A DNA stretch of 37,987 nucleotides from an uncultured bacterium (GTDB lineage Bacteria; Actinomycetota; Actinomycetes; S36-B12; CAIYMF01): contig CAIYMF010000099.1 in NCBI GenBank assembly GCA_903927265.1, forward strand, positions 1 through 37,987, in the 5' to 3' direction. A program made the position numbers and the translations under genes. This document shows positions 8,872 through 17,355 of this stretch, piece after piece (the first letter of the stretch is position 1; the number at the start of each line of letters is the position of its first letter). The notes below the pieces were generated by a model. That model searched no databases, was not told the DNA's origin, and saw only the letters and a program-made list of their open reading frames with translations.

Positions 8872-8949
8872 AGCCGTTTTTCTTCCCCAACACCACTGTG
8901 TGCAGTCGCGTCGGGCAGTAGCGTTCGTGCATGCGGTAGGAGGTGTTCC

Positions 8950-9705
8950 GTGGAATCGACCGAGCCCACTCTCATTCAGTCTGTCCAGCGCGCGCTTCGA
9001 CTTGTCGAGGCTGTGGGGGCCACGGAAGGCCGGGCCCACGCCAAGGAACTCGCGCGCGCGGTGGGACTGTCGCTGTCGACGACCTACCACCTCTTGCGCA
9101 CGTTGACTCACGAGGGATATTTGCGGCGGCTTGATGATGGGAGTTACGTGCTCGGCCCCGCACTGAGCCAGGTCGTCACGCAAAGCCACATGACCGCGGT
9201 GCTCAGCCGCGCGCGATCGACGATGCAGAGTTTGCGCGATGAACTCAAGGCGCCCGTCTACCTCGCGGTCTATAGCGACGGCGAGATCTCGGTGGTGGAA
9301 ATCGTCGACTCGCCCAAGATTCCGTCGATCGATTTGTGGGTAGGAATTCAGGATTCCGCTCACGCGACCGCGCTCGGCAAGTGCATTCTCGGCGCGCTCG
9401 ATGAGGAAAGGCGCAGCGATTACCTCGCTCGGCATCCTTTGCATGCGCTGACATCGCATACGGTGACCAGTCGTATCGACCTCATGCACGAGATCCACGC
9501 AGGAAGTCCGCTGGCGCGCGACGCTGAGGAATACGCGGTGGGGGTGCATTGCCTCGCGGCACCGGTCGTCGGCCCCGACATTGTGGGAGCAGTCGCCGTG
9601 GCTAGTCGCAGTGCGCGCGCGCCGAGTGACGTTGACGGTCGACTGAAGGCCGCCCTCACCCGCAGTGCCGACCGCATCGCTCGGTCACTCGCGCTCCCTG
9701 CCTGA
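8950..9705 (+). CDS. IclR family transcriptional regulator
   Basis: A 251-residue IclR regulator: an N-terminal winged helix-turn-helix (about residues 8-70, with HAKELARAVGLSLSTTYHLLRTLTHEGYL as helix-turn-helix and wing) and a C-terminal ligand-binding domain with the conserved ATALGKCILGAL segment. I chose GTG at 8950 because AGGAGG lies 5 nt upstream (8939-8944) and the protein then has family-typical length; the upstream extension from 8782 has no homology-like character. It directly precedes the E1 alpha/E1 beta/lipoyl genes and probably controls them. The AT-rich inverted repeat ATTTGAAAT at 9732-9740 before E1 alpha is a candidate target. Confidence 0.88.
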   Translation: MESTEPTLIQSVQRALRLVEAVGATEGRAHAKELARAVGLSLSTTYHLLRTLTHEGYLRRLDDGSYVLGPALSQVVTQSHMTAVLSRARSTMQSLRDELKAPVYLAVYSDGEISVVEIVDSPKIPSIDLWVGIQDSAHATALGKCILGALDEERRSDYLARHPLHALTSHTVTSRIDLMHEIHAGSPLARDAEEYAVGVHCLAAPVVGPDIVGAVAVASRSARAPSDVDGRLKAALTRSADRIARSLALPA

Positions 9706-9841
9706 GCTCACCGCCACTAGAGCGTGCCGCTATTTGAAATTCCTTCCCTTGTCGCGCCCTGCCACCGGGCAGACACTGTCGGTACATGCGGACCAGACGG
9801 TTCGCGCGGACGTTCCTGCACGGATCAATCGAAGGGAATCC

Positions 9842-10822
9842 ATGGTGGACAACAACATGCGATTGGGCTTCTACAAGGAAATGGTTCGGATTCGAACCTA
9901 CGAAGAGGCCATCAGGCGTGACTACCACGCTGATAAGGCGCCCGCGTGGGATATCGGCGCCGGCCTCATCCCTGGTGAAATGCACCTGTCGGCCGGACAA
10001 GAACCGGTTGCGGTCGGACTGTGCGCCAACCTTGTCCAGGGTGACGCCATCACTGGCCCGCACCGCCCGCACCACCTCGCGCTCGCCAAGGGCGTCGACA
10101 TGAAGGCGATGACCGCTGAGATCTTCGGCCGTACAACGGGTCTCGGTAAGGGCAAGGGCGGTCACATGCACTTGTTCGCACCCGAGCAGCACTTCTCCTG
10201 CTCAGGAATCATCGCTGAAGGTTTTCCGGTGGCTGTCGGCCAGGCATTGGCGTTCAAGCGTCGCGGAACCGACAACGTAGCGGTTGCGGTCGCCGGTGAT
10301 GGCGCGGTCAACCAGGGCGCATTCCATGAAGCCCTCAACCTCGCATCGTTGTGGACGATTCCCGTCATCTTCGTCATCGAAGACAACGACTGGGCTATCT
10401 CGGTGCACCGCGACACCTCAACTCCGGTGAAGCACAACGCCGACCGTGCTGCATCGTACGGAATGCCCGCCAAGCGGATTGAAGGCAATGACGTTGAGGC
10501 GATGTACGCGGCCTCGAAGGAAGCCGTGGAGCGCGCACGCGCAGGCGGCGGTCCGAGCTTCATTGAGATTCACACGGTGCGTTTGTGGGGTCACTTCGAA
10601 GGTGATGCACAGGCCTACCGCGGTGACGAGTTAACTGAAGCTGAGTCGCGCGACCCGATTCCGATGTACGCCGAGAAACTGACGAGCGCCGGAATCCTCG
10701 ACGCAGCAACGGAAGCCGACATTAAGCAGCAGGCCAGCGACGAAGTCGAAGCGGCCATCGCGTTTGCCAAGAGCAGCCCGCAGCCCGATCCCAGTGACGC
10801 CTACCTGCACGTGTTCGCGTGA
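9842..10822 (+). CDS. 2-oxoacid/acetoin dehydrogenase E1 component, alpha subunit
   Basis: A 326-residue thiamine-diphosphate-dependent dehydrogenase alpha subunit, the size of AcoA/PdhA. The ThDP-binding motif is AVAGDGAVNQGAFHEALNLASLWTIPVIFVIEDND (GDG to N). The HRPHHLALAKG segment and GKGKGGHMHLF are typical of this family. With E1 beta it would decarboxylate a 2-oxoacid or cleave acetoin and pass the acyl group to a lipoyl domain. The ATG at 9842 is preceded by GAAGGGAA; the upstream in-frame region from 9665 overlaps iclR and is not protein-like. The exact substrate (acetoin, pyruvate or a branched-chain oxoacid) is not resolved; length and neighbours slightly favour the acetoin type. 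Confidence 0.88.
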   Translation: MVDNNMRLGFYKEMVRIRTYEEAIRRDYHADKAPAWDIGAGLIPGEMHLSAGQEPVAVGLCANLVQGDAITGPHRPHHLALAKGVDMKAMTAEIFGRTTGLGKGKGGHMHLFAPEQHFSCSGIIAEGFPVAVGQALAFKRRGTDNVAVAVAGDGAVNQGAFHEALNLASLWTIPVIFVIEDNDWAISVHRDTSTPVKHNADRAASYGMPAKRIEGNDVEAMYAASKEAVERARAGGGPSFIEIHTVRLWGHFEGDAQAYRGDELTEAESRDPIPMYAEKLTSAGILDAATEADIKQQASDEVEAAIAFAKSSPQPDPSDAYLHVFA

Positions 10823-10841
10823 GAAAAGGAGCGACAAGATA

Positions 10842-11864
10842 ATGACTGCAACAACAGCTGACACGCGCCGCGTCACAACGGCCAAGGCGATTTCCGAAGC
10901 AATCGCCCTTGAGATGCGTGCTGACCCTGAAGTGTTTGTGATGGGCGAAGACGTTGGTCCTTACGGCGGCATCTTCGGCTCAACGGGCGGACTGTGGGAT
11001 GAGTTCGGTTCAGAGCGCATCATCGACACACCAATTTCGGAAACCGGATTCATCGGTGCTGGCATCGGTGCTGCGGTTGAGGGAATGCGCCCGGTGGTTG
11101 AACTCATGTTCGTCGACTTCTTCGGCGTGTGTATGGATCAGATCTACAACCACATGGCCAAGATTCACTACGAATCCGGCGGTAATGTCAAGGTTCCGCT
11201 GGTGCTGATGATGGCGGTCGGTGGCGGGTACTCCGACGCGGCCCAGCACTCACAGTGCCTATGGGGCACGTTCGCGCACATGCCGGGGCTGAAGGTCGTC
11301 GCGCCGTCGAATCCGTATGACGCCAAGGGTTTGATGGCCGCGGCAATTCGCGACGACAACCCCGTGCTCTTCCTGTTCCACAAGGGTGTGATGGGTTTGC
11401 CGTGGATGGCGAAGAACCCGCGTTCGATCGGGCCGGTACCCGAAGAGGCGTACACCGTGCCGATCGGGAAGGCCGCGGTGGCTCACGAGGGAAGTGACGT
11501 CACCGTGGTGAGTGTGTCGATGTCGGTGCAGCACTGCCTCGACGTAGCCGAAGCGCTCGAAGGAACGTCCAGTGTCGAAGTGCTCGACTTGCGCACAATT
11601 GCACCCCTCGACCGCGAGGCAATTCTCGCGTCGGTGGGCAAGACGGGCCGACTGGTGATCGTTGACGAGGACTACAAGTCATTTGGTATGAGTGGCGAAG
11701 TCGTGGCAACGATCACTGATCGCGATCCGCGCATGCTCAAGGGTCCGGTGCAGCGAGTGGCGTACCCCGATATTCCGGTGCCCTACTCGCGGATACTGGA
11801 GTACGAAGCCCTTCCGACCCGCGACAAGATTCAGCGGGCTATCGAAGCGGTCATGAAGTTCTAG
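10842..11864 (+). CDS. 2-oxoacid/acetoin dehydrogenase E1 component, beta subunit
   Basis: A 340-residue transketolase-like E1 beta subunit. The N-terminal pyrimidine-binding domain includes VFVMGEDVGPYGGIFGSTGG and DTPISETGFIGAGIGAAVEGMRPVVELMFVDF. The C-terminal transketolase domain includes DLRTIAPLDREAILASVGKTGRLVIVDED. It forms the alpha2beta2 E1 with the preceding subunit. The ATG at 10842 has AAGGAG at 10826-10831. The spacing to E1 alpha (19 nt) implies one operon. The next gene supplies only a lipoyl carrier. Confidence 0.9.
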   Translation: MTATTADTRRVTTAKAISEAIALEMRADPEVFVMGEDVGPYGGIFGSTGGLWDEFGSERIIDTPISETGFIGAGIGAAVEGMRPVVELMFVDFFGVCMDQIYNHMAKIHYESGGNVKVPLVLMMAVGGGYSDAAQHSQCLWGTFAHMPGLKVVAPSNPYDAKGLMAAAIRDDNPVLFLFHKGVMGLPWMAKNPRSIGPVPEEAYTVPIGKAAVAHEGSDVTVVSVSMSVQHCLDVAEALEGTSSVEVLDLRTIAPLDREAILASVGKTGRLVIVDEDYKSFGMSGEVVATITDRDPRMLKGPVQRVAYPDIPVPYSRILEYEALPTRDKIQRAIEAVMKF

Positions 11865-11903
11865 TTGGTGTGAACGAGTCGATGTGAAAGGGGATTCGAA
11901 CAG

Positions 11904-12140
11904 ATGAGTGAGGTCATTACCTTCCCGGTGCTGTCGAAGGATGAGTCAGCCGAGGGGGTGCTCTCGACCTGGTTCGCCCACACGGGCGAGACGGTCAAAG
12001 CCGGTCAGGTCATTGCGGAAGTGATGGTCGACAAGGTGGCCGTTGATGTGGAGGCACCGATTGCCGGTGTCGTTACCTGTCTGGTTGAGGAAGAGGCAGC
12101 CGTTCTCCAGGGCGCACCAATCGCCCAGATCGACGGCTGA
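11904..12140 (+). CDS. Free-standing lipoyl-domain protein
   Basis: A 78-residue protein that is nothing but a biotinyl/lipoyl attachment domain. The predicted lipoylated Lys44 lies in the hairpin turn VMVDKVAVDVEAP, which has the D-K-V/A pattern of E2 lipoyl domains rather than the M-K-M of biotin carriers. A complete E2 would continue for about 300 more residues with a subunit-binding and a catalytic acyltransferase domain; here a stop is followed after 22 nt by a hairpin, and the next 143 nt contain no such domain, so this is not a frameshifted E2. It probably accepts the acyl group from the E1 encoded upstream. AAAGGGG precedes the ATG. Confidence 0.85.
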   Translation: MSEVITFPVLSKDESAEGVLSTWFAHTGETVKAGQVIAEVMVDKVAVDVEAPIAGVVTCLVEEEAAVLQGAPIAQIDG

Positions 12141-12162
12141 CTCGGATCTCACCCCAAAGCGG

Positions 12163-12198
12163 ACCCCCCTGGCTATCCATCCCCCGGGCCAGGGGGGT
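12163..12198 (+). terminator. Hairpin terminator after the E1/lipoyl operon
   Basis: A perfect 11-bp stem: ACCCCCCTGGC (12163-12173) pairs with GCCAGGGGGGT (12188-12198) around a 14-nt loop. It sits 22 nt after the lipoyl gene stop and before the convergent exporter gene. Only a short T run follows, as in many high-GC terminators. Confidence 0.7.
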
Positions 12199-12251
12199 TC
12201 TGCATGTGCGGTGATGTGGTAAGAAAACTGCTTCTATGCGTGCTGAGTGTC

Positions 12252-12283
12252 CCCCCATGCGGAAAAGGGGGAGGGGGAGGGGG
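12252..12283. other. G/C-run element abutting the exporter stop codon
   Basis: Three runs of five G separated by single A (12267-12283) directly touch the minus-strand TAA of the ABC2 gene, and CCCCC at 12252-12256 can pair with the first run. It may act as a terminator hairpin on the minus strand; a G-quadruplex on the plus strand is possible but only three uninterrupted runs exist. Confidence 0.35.
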
Positions 12284-15145
12284 TTAGACGTCAGTCAGTT
12301 GGCGTTCGGCGAGATCGCGGAAATGTCCGGGCACGGCCATCAGTTCCTCAAACGTGCCCTCCTGCTCGACCTTGCCGGCCGCGAGCACAATGATGCGGTC
12401 GGCCGTGCGGATGGTCGACAGGCGATGTGCCACCACGATGCGCGTGAGGCGCATGCGTTCGAGGAAGTCGATGACGATCGCCTGAGTCACGTTGTCGAGC
12501 GCGCTGGTCGCTTCATCGAGAATCAACATGCGCGGTTCGCCAGCCAATGCGCGGGCCAACAGAATGCGTTGACGCTGACCACCCGATACCGTGCCACCGC
12601 CTTCAATGACGGGGGTGTCGAGGCCGAGCCCCATGGCCTGCACTTCTTCGGCAACGCTCGCCGCCTCCAACGCCTTCCACATTTGCGGTGGCGTCAGACC
12701 GCGACCCATGTCGATGTTGTCGCGGATCGTTCCGGGCAGCAGCGTCGACGACTGAAGGACGCAGCCGATCTGACGTCGCACCGAGGGTCGATCAAGTGAG
12801 GCCATGTCTTGACCGTCAACAGTGATAACGCCGGAGGTGGGTTCTTCCAAACCGAGTAGTACGCGCATCAGCGTGGTTTTGCCGCAGCCTGAAGGCCCAA
12901 CGATGGCCACATGCTCACCTGGCTGAACTCTGAACGACACACCGTCGAGTACGGCCGGCCCCGAGGGGTCGTAGCGAAACACGATGTCGGCAGCTGCGAG
13001 TCCGCCACTGATGATGCCCGGGTTCACTCCGTCGCCGAATCCCTCAGGAATTGCCTCCAGCACGGGATCGACCTTGTCGAGTACCGCGCGCGCATTGAGG
13101 ACGGCACCGCCGGACAGCACCGCTGCCGTGACGGAGGCGGTGGCGATGGCGGCGGCAGTTTGTGCCGTCACGAACTGCGCGAACGTGGCACCCGATGCCG
13201 CGGTGACGCCTACGATCAGGATCAACCCCAGTAGCGGAAACATGCCGAGCACGAGTGCGCCCCAGGTGGTGACCTGCCGTAGACGCAGATCGGCCGAGGT
13301 GAGTTTCGCGTGCTCTTGTGCCCATCTCTTGAAGGCGCGATCTTCTGCGCCCGACACTTGCAGCCGATTCACGGCTCGCAAGGTTTCCATGAGGCGGCCT
13401 GTGGCGGCGGCACTCGCGTCGACCCGTGCACGCGTGAGCACGGCGCCCTTCTTCACAATCACGAAGGCAACGACAATCTGCAGCGCGATGAGAAAGGCAG
13501 TAGCCGCGAGCAGGCCGGCATTCGTGGTGGCCACCGCCGTGAGGCTGCCCAGAACGGCAAGTGTGTCGAGCAGGGCGATGATCAGCGTGTCGGGAACAAG
13601 TTCCGCGGCAGTATTGACGGCAGTTGATTGCGTCATGCGTTCACCGAGTGTGTGACCTTCGTGCCACGTCGCGCGAAGGCGCATCATTCGATCCCACACC
13701 GCACCGCTTGCGATGGCCATCGATCGCACGCGCGCTCGCAACAGCGAGGTGCTGCGTACATAGCGCCAGCCGGTTCCGACAATGAGCAGCAGCACCAATG
13801 TGAGTAGCGACGTCACCAGAGTGGAGGGTTCGATGGTGGCGAAACTTCCAGCGATGGCACCAAACACCACCGGCGTGAAGAAACTCAATGCCGCGATGCC
13901 CACGCTGAGTACAAGCACAACGGCGATGTCACGGCCCGAACCTCGGAACGCGAGGTTGCTGAGGTCGCTGATGGTGCGCGGGGGAGCGGGCAGTGTTGGC
14001 GCAAACTCGGTGGCCTTCGACTCGAGAAGTTCGGCGTACTCGGCGTCGACGTGGCTGGGCTCATCGGGAGACGTCGGATCGATAGCAACCCAACCGCGTC
14101 CCTTCCACAGCAGCGCCACCGAACCGCCGCGCTTGAGGTCTGCCACCAGAGGTGGGCCCTCCACGGTGTGCCACGACGGCGCCAGATCGACGGTGCGTGC
14201 ACGTGCCGTGCAGGCCTCGGCAACCGCGTTCACAGCGTCGCGTCCGAGCGAGACCTCGTCAGTGGCACGCAGTCGCGCCTCGTCACTCACAATCAGCCCA
14301 CTGGCGCGCGCGGCCGTGAATCCGGCCGACAGAGTCGAGGTGGCTCGGTCGGTCGGATTTACCGAACGCATGATGGGTCCCACGATTGCGCCCGCGAGCA
14401 GGTCGATCGCTTCCTGAGTGTTGCGCTCGGCCCGCACTTCAGCGTTGACCAGTCGTTGCTCGCGCGCAGTGTCACCGATCGATTGGCGTGCCACTGCCGA
14501 TTGAATGGCCAATCGCCCCATGAGGTCGAGGGTGGCGGCCCATTCCTGTGAATCCGTGGGGGCGACTGATGCCTCGATCCGGCAGCGCAGGCCACTGGTG
14601 ACCCACACTCCGCGGGTCACTGGCACCGCAGCATCGAGTACCCCCACCTGTGCCTGAGACCAACCGCAGTACGAAGCAGAACCTGACGTCACACTCAGCC
14701 AGCCCTGAATGGAGTGATCGGAGGAGGCGATTGCTTCAGTTGAACTCATGACGTTCTCGCCGGGCGCCAAGCGCAGAACCTCATCGCCGGGTGCGACCAC
14801 GCGGTCGACCCACCGGCCGCCGAGACTTGCTTCGCCCAGGGCCCAGATCCAGTGCTCAATGGCGGCTGTGCCATTCGCGGCGACCGAGTGTTCCAGAGCG
14901 CGCCGACGCACGTGCGTTCCGCGCTGTCCGGTCACCAGTAGTCGGTCACCGTTTTCGGTCGGTGCGCACCCCACCATGCACTGGCCCTCAGCGATAGAAG
15001 CCAGTGGAAAGCGTCGCCCGTCGCTGGTGAGCACGAATACCAGGGCGACTCCGTTGACGGTTTCAATCACCTCACGCGAAGCAGGCTCGATCACGTCGGT
15101 GGCAGAAATCGCCACCGACTCCGAATCGGGATTGTCGTTACTCAT
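12284..15145 (-). CDS. NHLM-type bacteriocin system ABC transporter (ABC2, ATP-binding)
   Basis: A 953-residue ABC exporter of the kind found as the second ABC protein in NHLM (nitrile-hydratase-leader microcin) export systems. It has a long N-terminal soluble region (about 1-400) with a cyclic-nucleotide-binding-like fold, as in the family, then a membrane domain (about 415-680) and a C-terminal nucleotide-binding domain: Walker A GPSGCGKTT, signature VSGGQRQR, Walker B MLILDEATSALD and H-loop VVAHRLST. There is no C39 peptidase in this subunit. The ATG overlaps the stop of ABC1 by 4 nt. Last gene of the operon HlyD-ABC1-ABC2. The exported peptide is not encoded next to it. Confidence 0.88.
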   Translation of the reverse strand: MSNDNPDSESVAISATDVIEPASREVIETVNGVALVFVLTSDGRRFPLASIAEGQCMVGCAPTENGDRLLVTGQRGTHVRRRALEHSVAANGTAAIEHWIWALGEASLGGRWVDRVVAPGDEVLRLAPGENVMSSTEAIASSDHSIQGWLSVTSGSASYCGWSQAQVGVLDAAVPVTRGVWVTSGLRCRIEASVAPTDSQEWAATLDLMGRLAIQSAVARQSIGDTAREQRLVNAEVRAERNTQEAIDLLAGAIVGPIMRSVNPTDRATSTLSAGFTAARASGLIVSDEARLRATDEVSLGRDAVNAVAEACTARARTVDLAPSWHTVEGPPLVADLKRGGSVALLWKGRGWVAIDPTSPDEPSHVDAEYAELLESKATEFAPTLPAPPRTISDLSNLAFRGSGRDIAVVLVLSVGIAALSFFTPVVFGAIAGSFATIEPSTLVTSLLTLVLLLIVGTGWRYVRSTSLLRARVRSMAIASGAVWDRMMRLRATWHEGHTLGERMTQSTAVNTAAELVPDTLIIALLDTLAVLGSLTAVATTNAGLLAATAFLIALQIVVAFVIVKKGAVLTRARVDASAAATGRLMETLRAVNRLQVSGAEDRAFKRWAQEHAKLTSADLRLRQVTTWGALVLGMFPLLGLILIVGVTAASGATFAQFVTAQTAAAIATASVTAAVLSGGAVLNARAVLDKVDPVLEAIPEGFGDGVNPGIISGGLAAADIVFRYDPSGPAVLDGVSFRVQPGEHVAIVGPSGCGKTTLMRVLLGLEEPTSGVITVDGQDMASLDRPSVRRQIGCVLQSSTLLPGTIRDNIDMGRGLTPPQMWKALEAASVAEEVQAMGLGLDTPVIEGGGTVSGGQRQRILLARALAGEPRMLILDEATSALDNVTQAIVIDFLERMRLTRIVVAHRLSTIRTADRIIVLAAGKVEQEGTFEELMAVPGHFRDLAERQLTDV

Positions 15146-17355
15146 GCCGACCGCACCAAAGTGGCATACGCGCCCCCGAGGGCCATCAGTTCAGAGTGCG
15201 TGCCCCGTTCAACGACGATGCCCTTGTCAAGCACAACGATTTCGTCACTGTCGCGAATCGTCGACAATCGGTGCGCGATGACTAGGCACGAGATGCCGCG
15301 GCGTCGAAGTGCTTCGTCAATCAGCAGTTCGGTAGCGGGGTCAAGCGCACTGGTGGCTTCGTCGAGCACGAGGAGCGAAGGGCGACGAGCGAGGGCGCGG
15401 GCGATTTCCAATCGCTGGCGTTGGCCGCCCGACAGGTCGGCGCCCATCTCACTGAGGACTGCATCAAGGCCACCCGGACGGTGGGCCACGTCGTTGGCAA
15501 GTTGGGCATCCTCAATGGCCGAAACGATGTCGGCCTCGGGAATGCTCGGATCCCACAGCGTGATGTTTTCGCGAATTGTTCCGGCGAAGATCATCACGTC
15601 TTGGTCAACGAGGGCTATTCCGTCGGTGAGTACTTGAGGTGCGTGACGATTGCGGGTGCGGCCATCAATGAGAATCTGGCCTTCCCACGGTTCGTACAGA
15701 CCGGTCACCAATTTGGAAATCGTTGACTTACCGCAGCCACTGGGACCCACCAATGCCACGCGTCGGCCGGGTGCAAGATGCAGGTTAAGTCCGGTAATTA
15801 CCGGAGGTCCGAGACGGCTGTATCCGAACGTGATGTCGCGCGCCTCAAAGTCGCCGATGATGGTGCTCGGCGCCGGCTCGTCGGTGAACGCCGCTTCGTC
15901 AAGTGGTGCACTCATCACATCGTCGACTTGGTCGAGGGTGGGGCGCAGCATCTGTGCCTGCGTCAGCGCAAGAACCATCGTGCTGACAGGGCCGATCAGG
16001 ATTCCGGTCAGCGCGAGAATAGCGAGCAGCGAACCCGGATCGAGGCGACCTTGAATCACGCCGGCCATTGCCGCACCAGTGATCGCTACGGTCGCGAGCC
16101 CTGTGAGCAATGGCGGGTACACGCTGAGCCCCATCAACCGCATGCCCACGCGCTGATTGGCTTCAAGAAGTCGATTCTGCGCCGCCATGCCCCGCGCGAT
16201 GATGCCATCTTCGGCGCCCGAGGCCTTGATGGATTCGATTTGCGAGAGTGCCGACGCCATCACGCCACCGACTTCAACGGTTTCGACCACGACCTTCGAG
16301 GCTTCGTCCTTCGCCTTGTCCAGCGTGCTGCGAAGCACAAGAGCAATGATGACGGCGACGACCACGGCCACGATGCCCGTGATCGGGTCAATAATCAGCA
16401 GCACGATAGCGGCCGACAGGCTGGTGAGAACGGCAGCGCTCAATGTCATTGTCAGCGCCGACACACTCGTGCTCATGGCGTCGATCAGCAGCGCTCGCTG
16501 CGCGGACGAACTGGGACCGCGTTGGGTGTGGAAGGACGCGGGCAGGTGCAGAAGTCGTTGAACGACTTGCGCTGAGAGGCGCAGCGAAATCTTGGTCGAC
16601 ATCCGAATCGACAGCAGACCTTGCATTCCTTGCAACACGGATTGAACAGCGAGCGCCACGATGAGTCCGAGTAGTGCTGCCGTGGCGCTGATTCCGAGCA
16701 GGCCGTTGAGTTGGTTGCCGTACAAGCTCATGATCTGCGGAACCAGAAGCGTGGGCACCAATAGCAGGAGCGCAATGATCCCGATCATTGCGAGCGCGGG
16801 TCCGACTGTTCCCGCTGAGGCAAGCAGGCGCCCCGCCACACCGGGCCTCTTGCCACCGGCGGTGAAGTCGGGTCCGGGAGTCATCTCGAGCACGACCCCG
16901 GTGAAGTAGCGATCGAACTCGTCGTCGTCGCACGTGCGCGCGCCGCTGCCCGGATCGTTGAGGTACCAACCGCCGGGGAACCAGCCCTCGACCACGATGT
17001 AGTGGTAGAAGCGCCAGTGCACGATCAGCGGGAACGTCATCGTCTTGAGTCGCTCGGGCTCGCGCTTGAACGCCTTGGCCTCGAGTCCGTAGGAGCGCGC
17101 CGCGCCGATCACGTTCTTGGCCGTTGCCCCGTCACGCGAGACCCCGGAGGCGACACGTAATTCATCAAGAGTAACGAAGCGCCCGTAACTTCCGAGCACC
17201 ATGCCAAGGCTGGCGGCGCCACACTCGGTGGCCTCCATCTGCAGCACGGTGGGCACCTTGCTGCGATGACGCTTGGAAGGCTTGACCGGTTTTGGTGGTG
17301 GCGGTGGGGGAGTCGCGCCGGCGGGGGGTGGTGCCGACGTCACGTCAGCGGTCAC
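15142..17355 (-). CDS. NHLM-type bacteriocin system peptidase-ABC transporter (ABC1)
   Basis: A 737-residue peptidase-containing ABC transporter. A Pro-rich tail (residues 8-26) precedes a C39 double-glycine leader peptidase domain (about 33-155) with the catalytic triad Cys45 (MEATECGAAS), His118 (FYHYIVVEG) and Asp134 (LNDPGSG). A six-helix membrane domain (about 180-460) and a nucleotide-binding domain follow: Walker A GPSGCGKST, signature LSGGQRQR, Walker B LLVLDEATSALD and H-loop IAHRLST. All catalytic residues are present, so it should cleave GG-type leaders while exporting. The start overlaps the HlyD-like adaptor gene by 4 nt. Confidence 0.9.
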   Translation of the reverse strand: MTADVTSAPPPAGATPPPPPPKPVKPSKRHRSKVPTVLQMEATECGAASLGMVLGSYGRFVTLDELRVASGVSRDGATAKNVIGAARSYGLEAKAFKREPERLKTMTFPLIVHWRFYHYIVVEGWFPGGWYLNDPGSGARTCDDDEFDRYFTGVVLEMTPGPDFTAGGKRPGVAGRLLASAGTVGPALAMIGIIALLLLVPTLLVPQIMSLYGNQLNGLLGISATAALLGLIVALAVQSVLQGMQGLLSIRMSTKISLRLSAQVVQRLLHLPASFHTQRGPSSSAQRALLIDAMSTSVSALTMTLSAAVLTSLSAAIVLLIIDPITGIVAVVVAVIIALVLRSTLDKAKDEASKVVVETVEVGGVMASALSQIESIKASGAEDGIIARGMAAQNRLLEANQRVGMRLMGLSVYPPLLTGLATVAITGAAMAGVIQGRLDPGSLLAILALTGILIGPVSTMVLALTQAQMLRPTLDQVDDVMSAPLDEAAFTDEPAPSTIIGDFEARDITFGYSRLGPPVITGLNLHLAPGRRVALVGPSGCGKSTISKLVTGLYEPWEGQILIDGRTRNRHAPQVLTDGIALVDQDVMIFAGTIRENITLWDPSIPEADIVSAIEDAQLANDVAHRPGGLDAVLSEMGADLSGGQRQRLEIARALARRPSLLVLDEATSALDPATELLIDEALRRRGISCLVIAHRLSTIRDSDEIVVLDKGIVVERGTHSELMALGGAYATLVRSA

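Noticed and set aside
11904-12283. The lipoyl gene as a frameshifted or truncated full-length E2
   Set aside because: After the stop there is a strong hairpin within 22 nt and the convergent gene begins 143 nt later; no frame shows subunit-binding or catalytic E2 sequence.
12236-12799. A 187-codon plus-strand ORF
   Set aside because: It lies entirely opposite the nucleotide-binding domain of the ABC2 gene and has the His/Arg/Asp-rich composition of antisense shadow frames in high-GC DNA.
15778-16575. A 265-codon plus-strand ORF
   Set aside because: It is antisense to the membrane domain of the C39-ABC gene, with the same shadow composition; no independent signal supports it.
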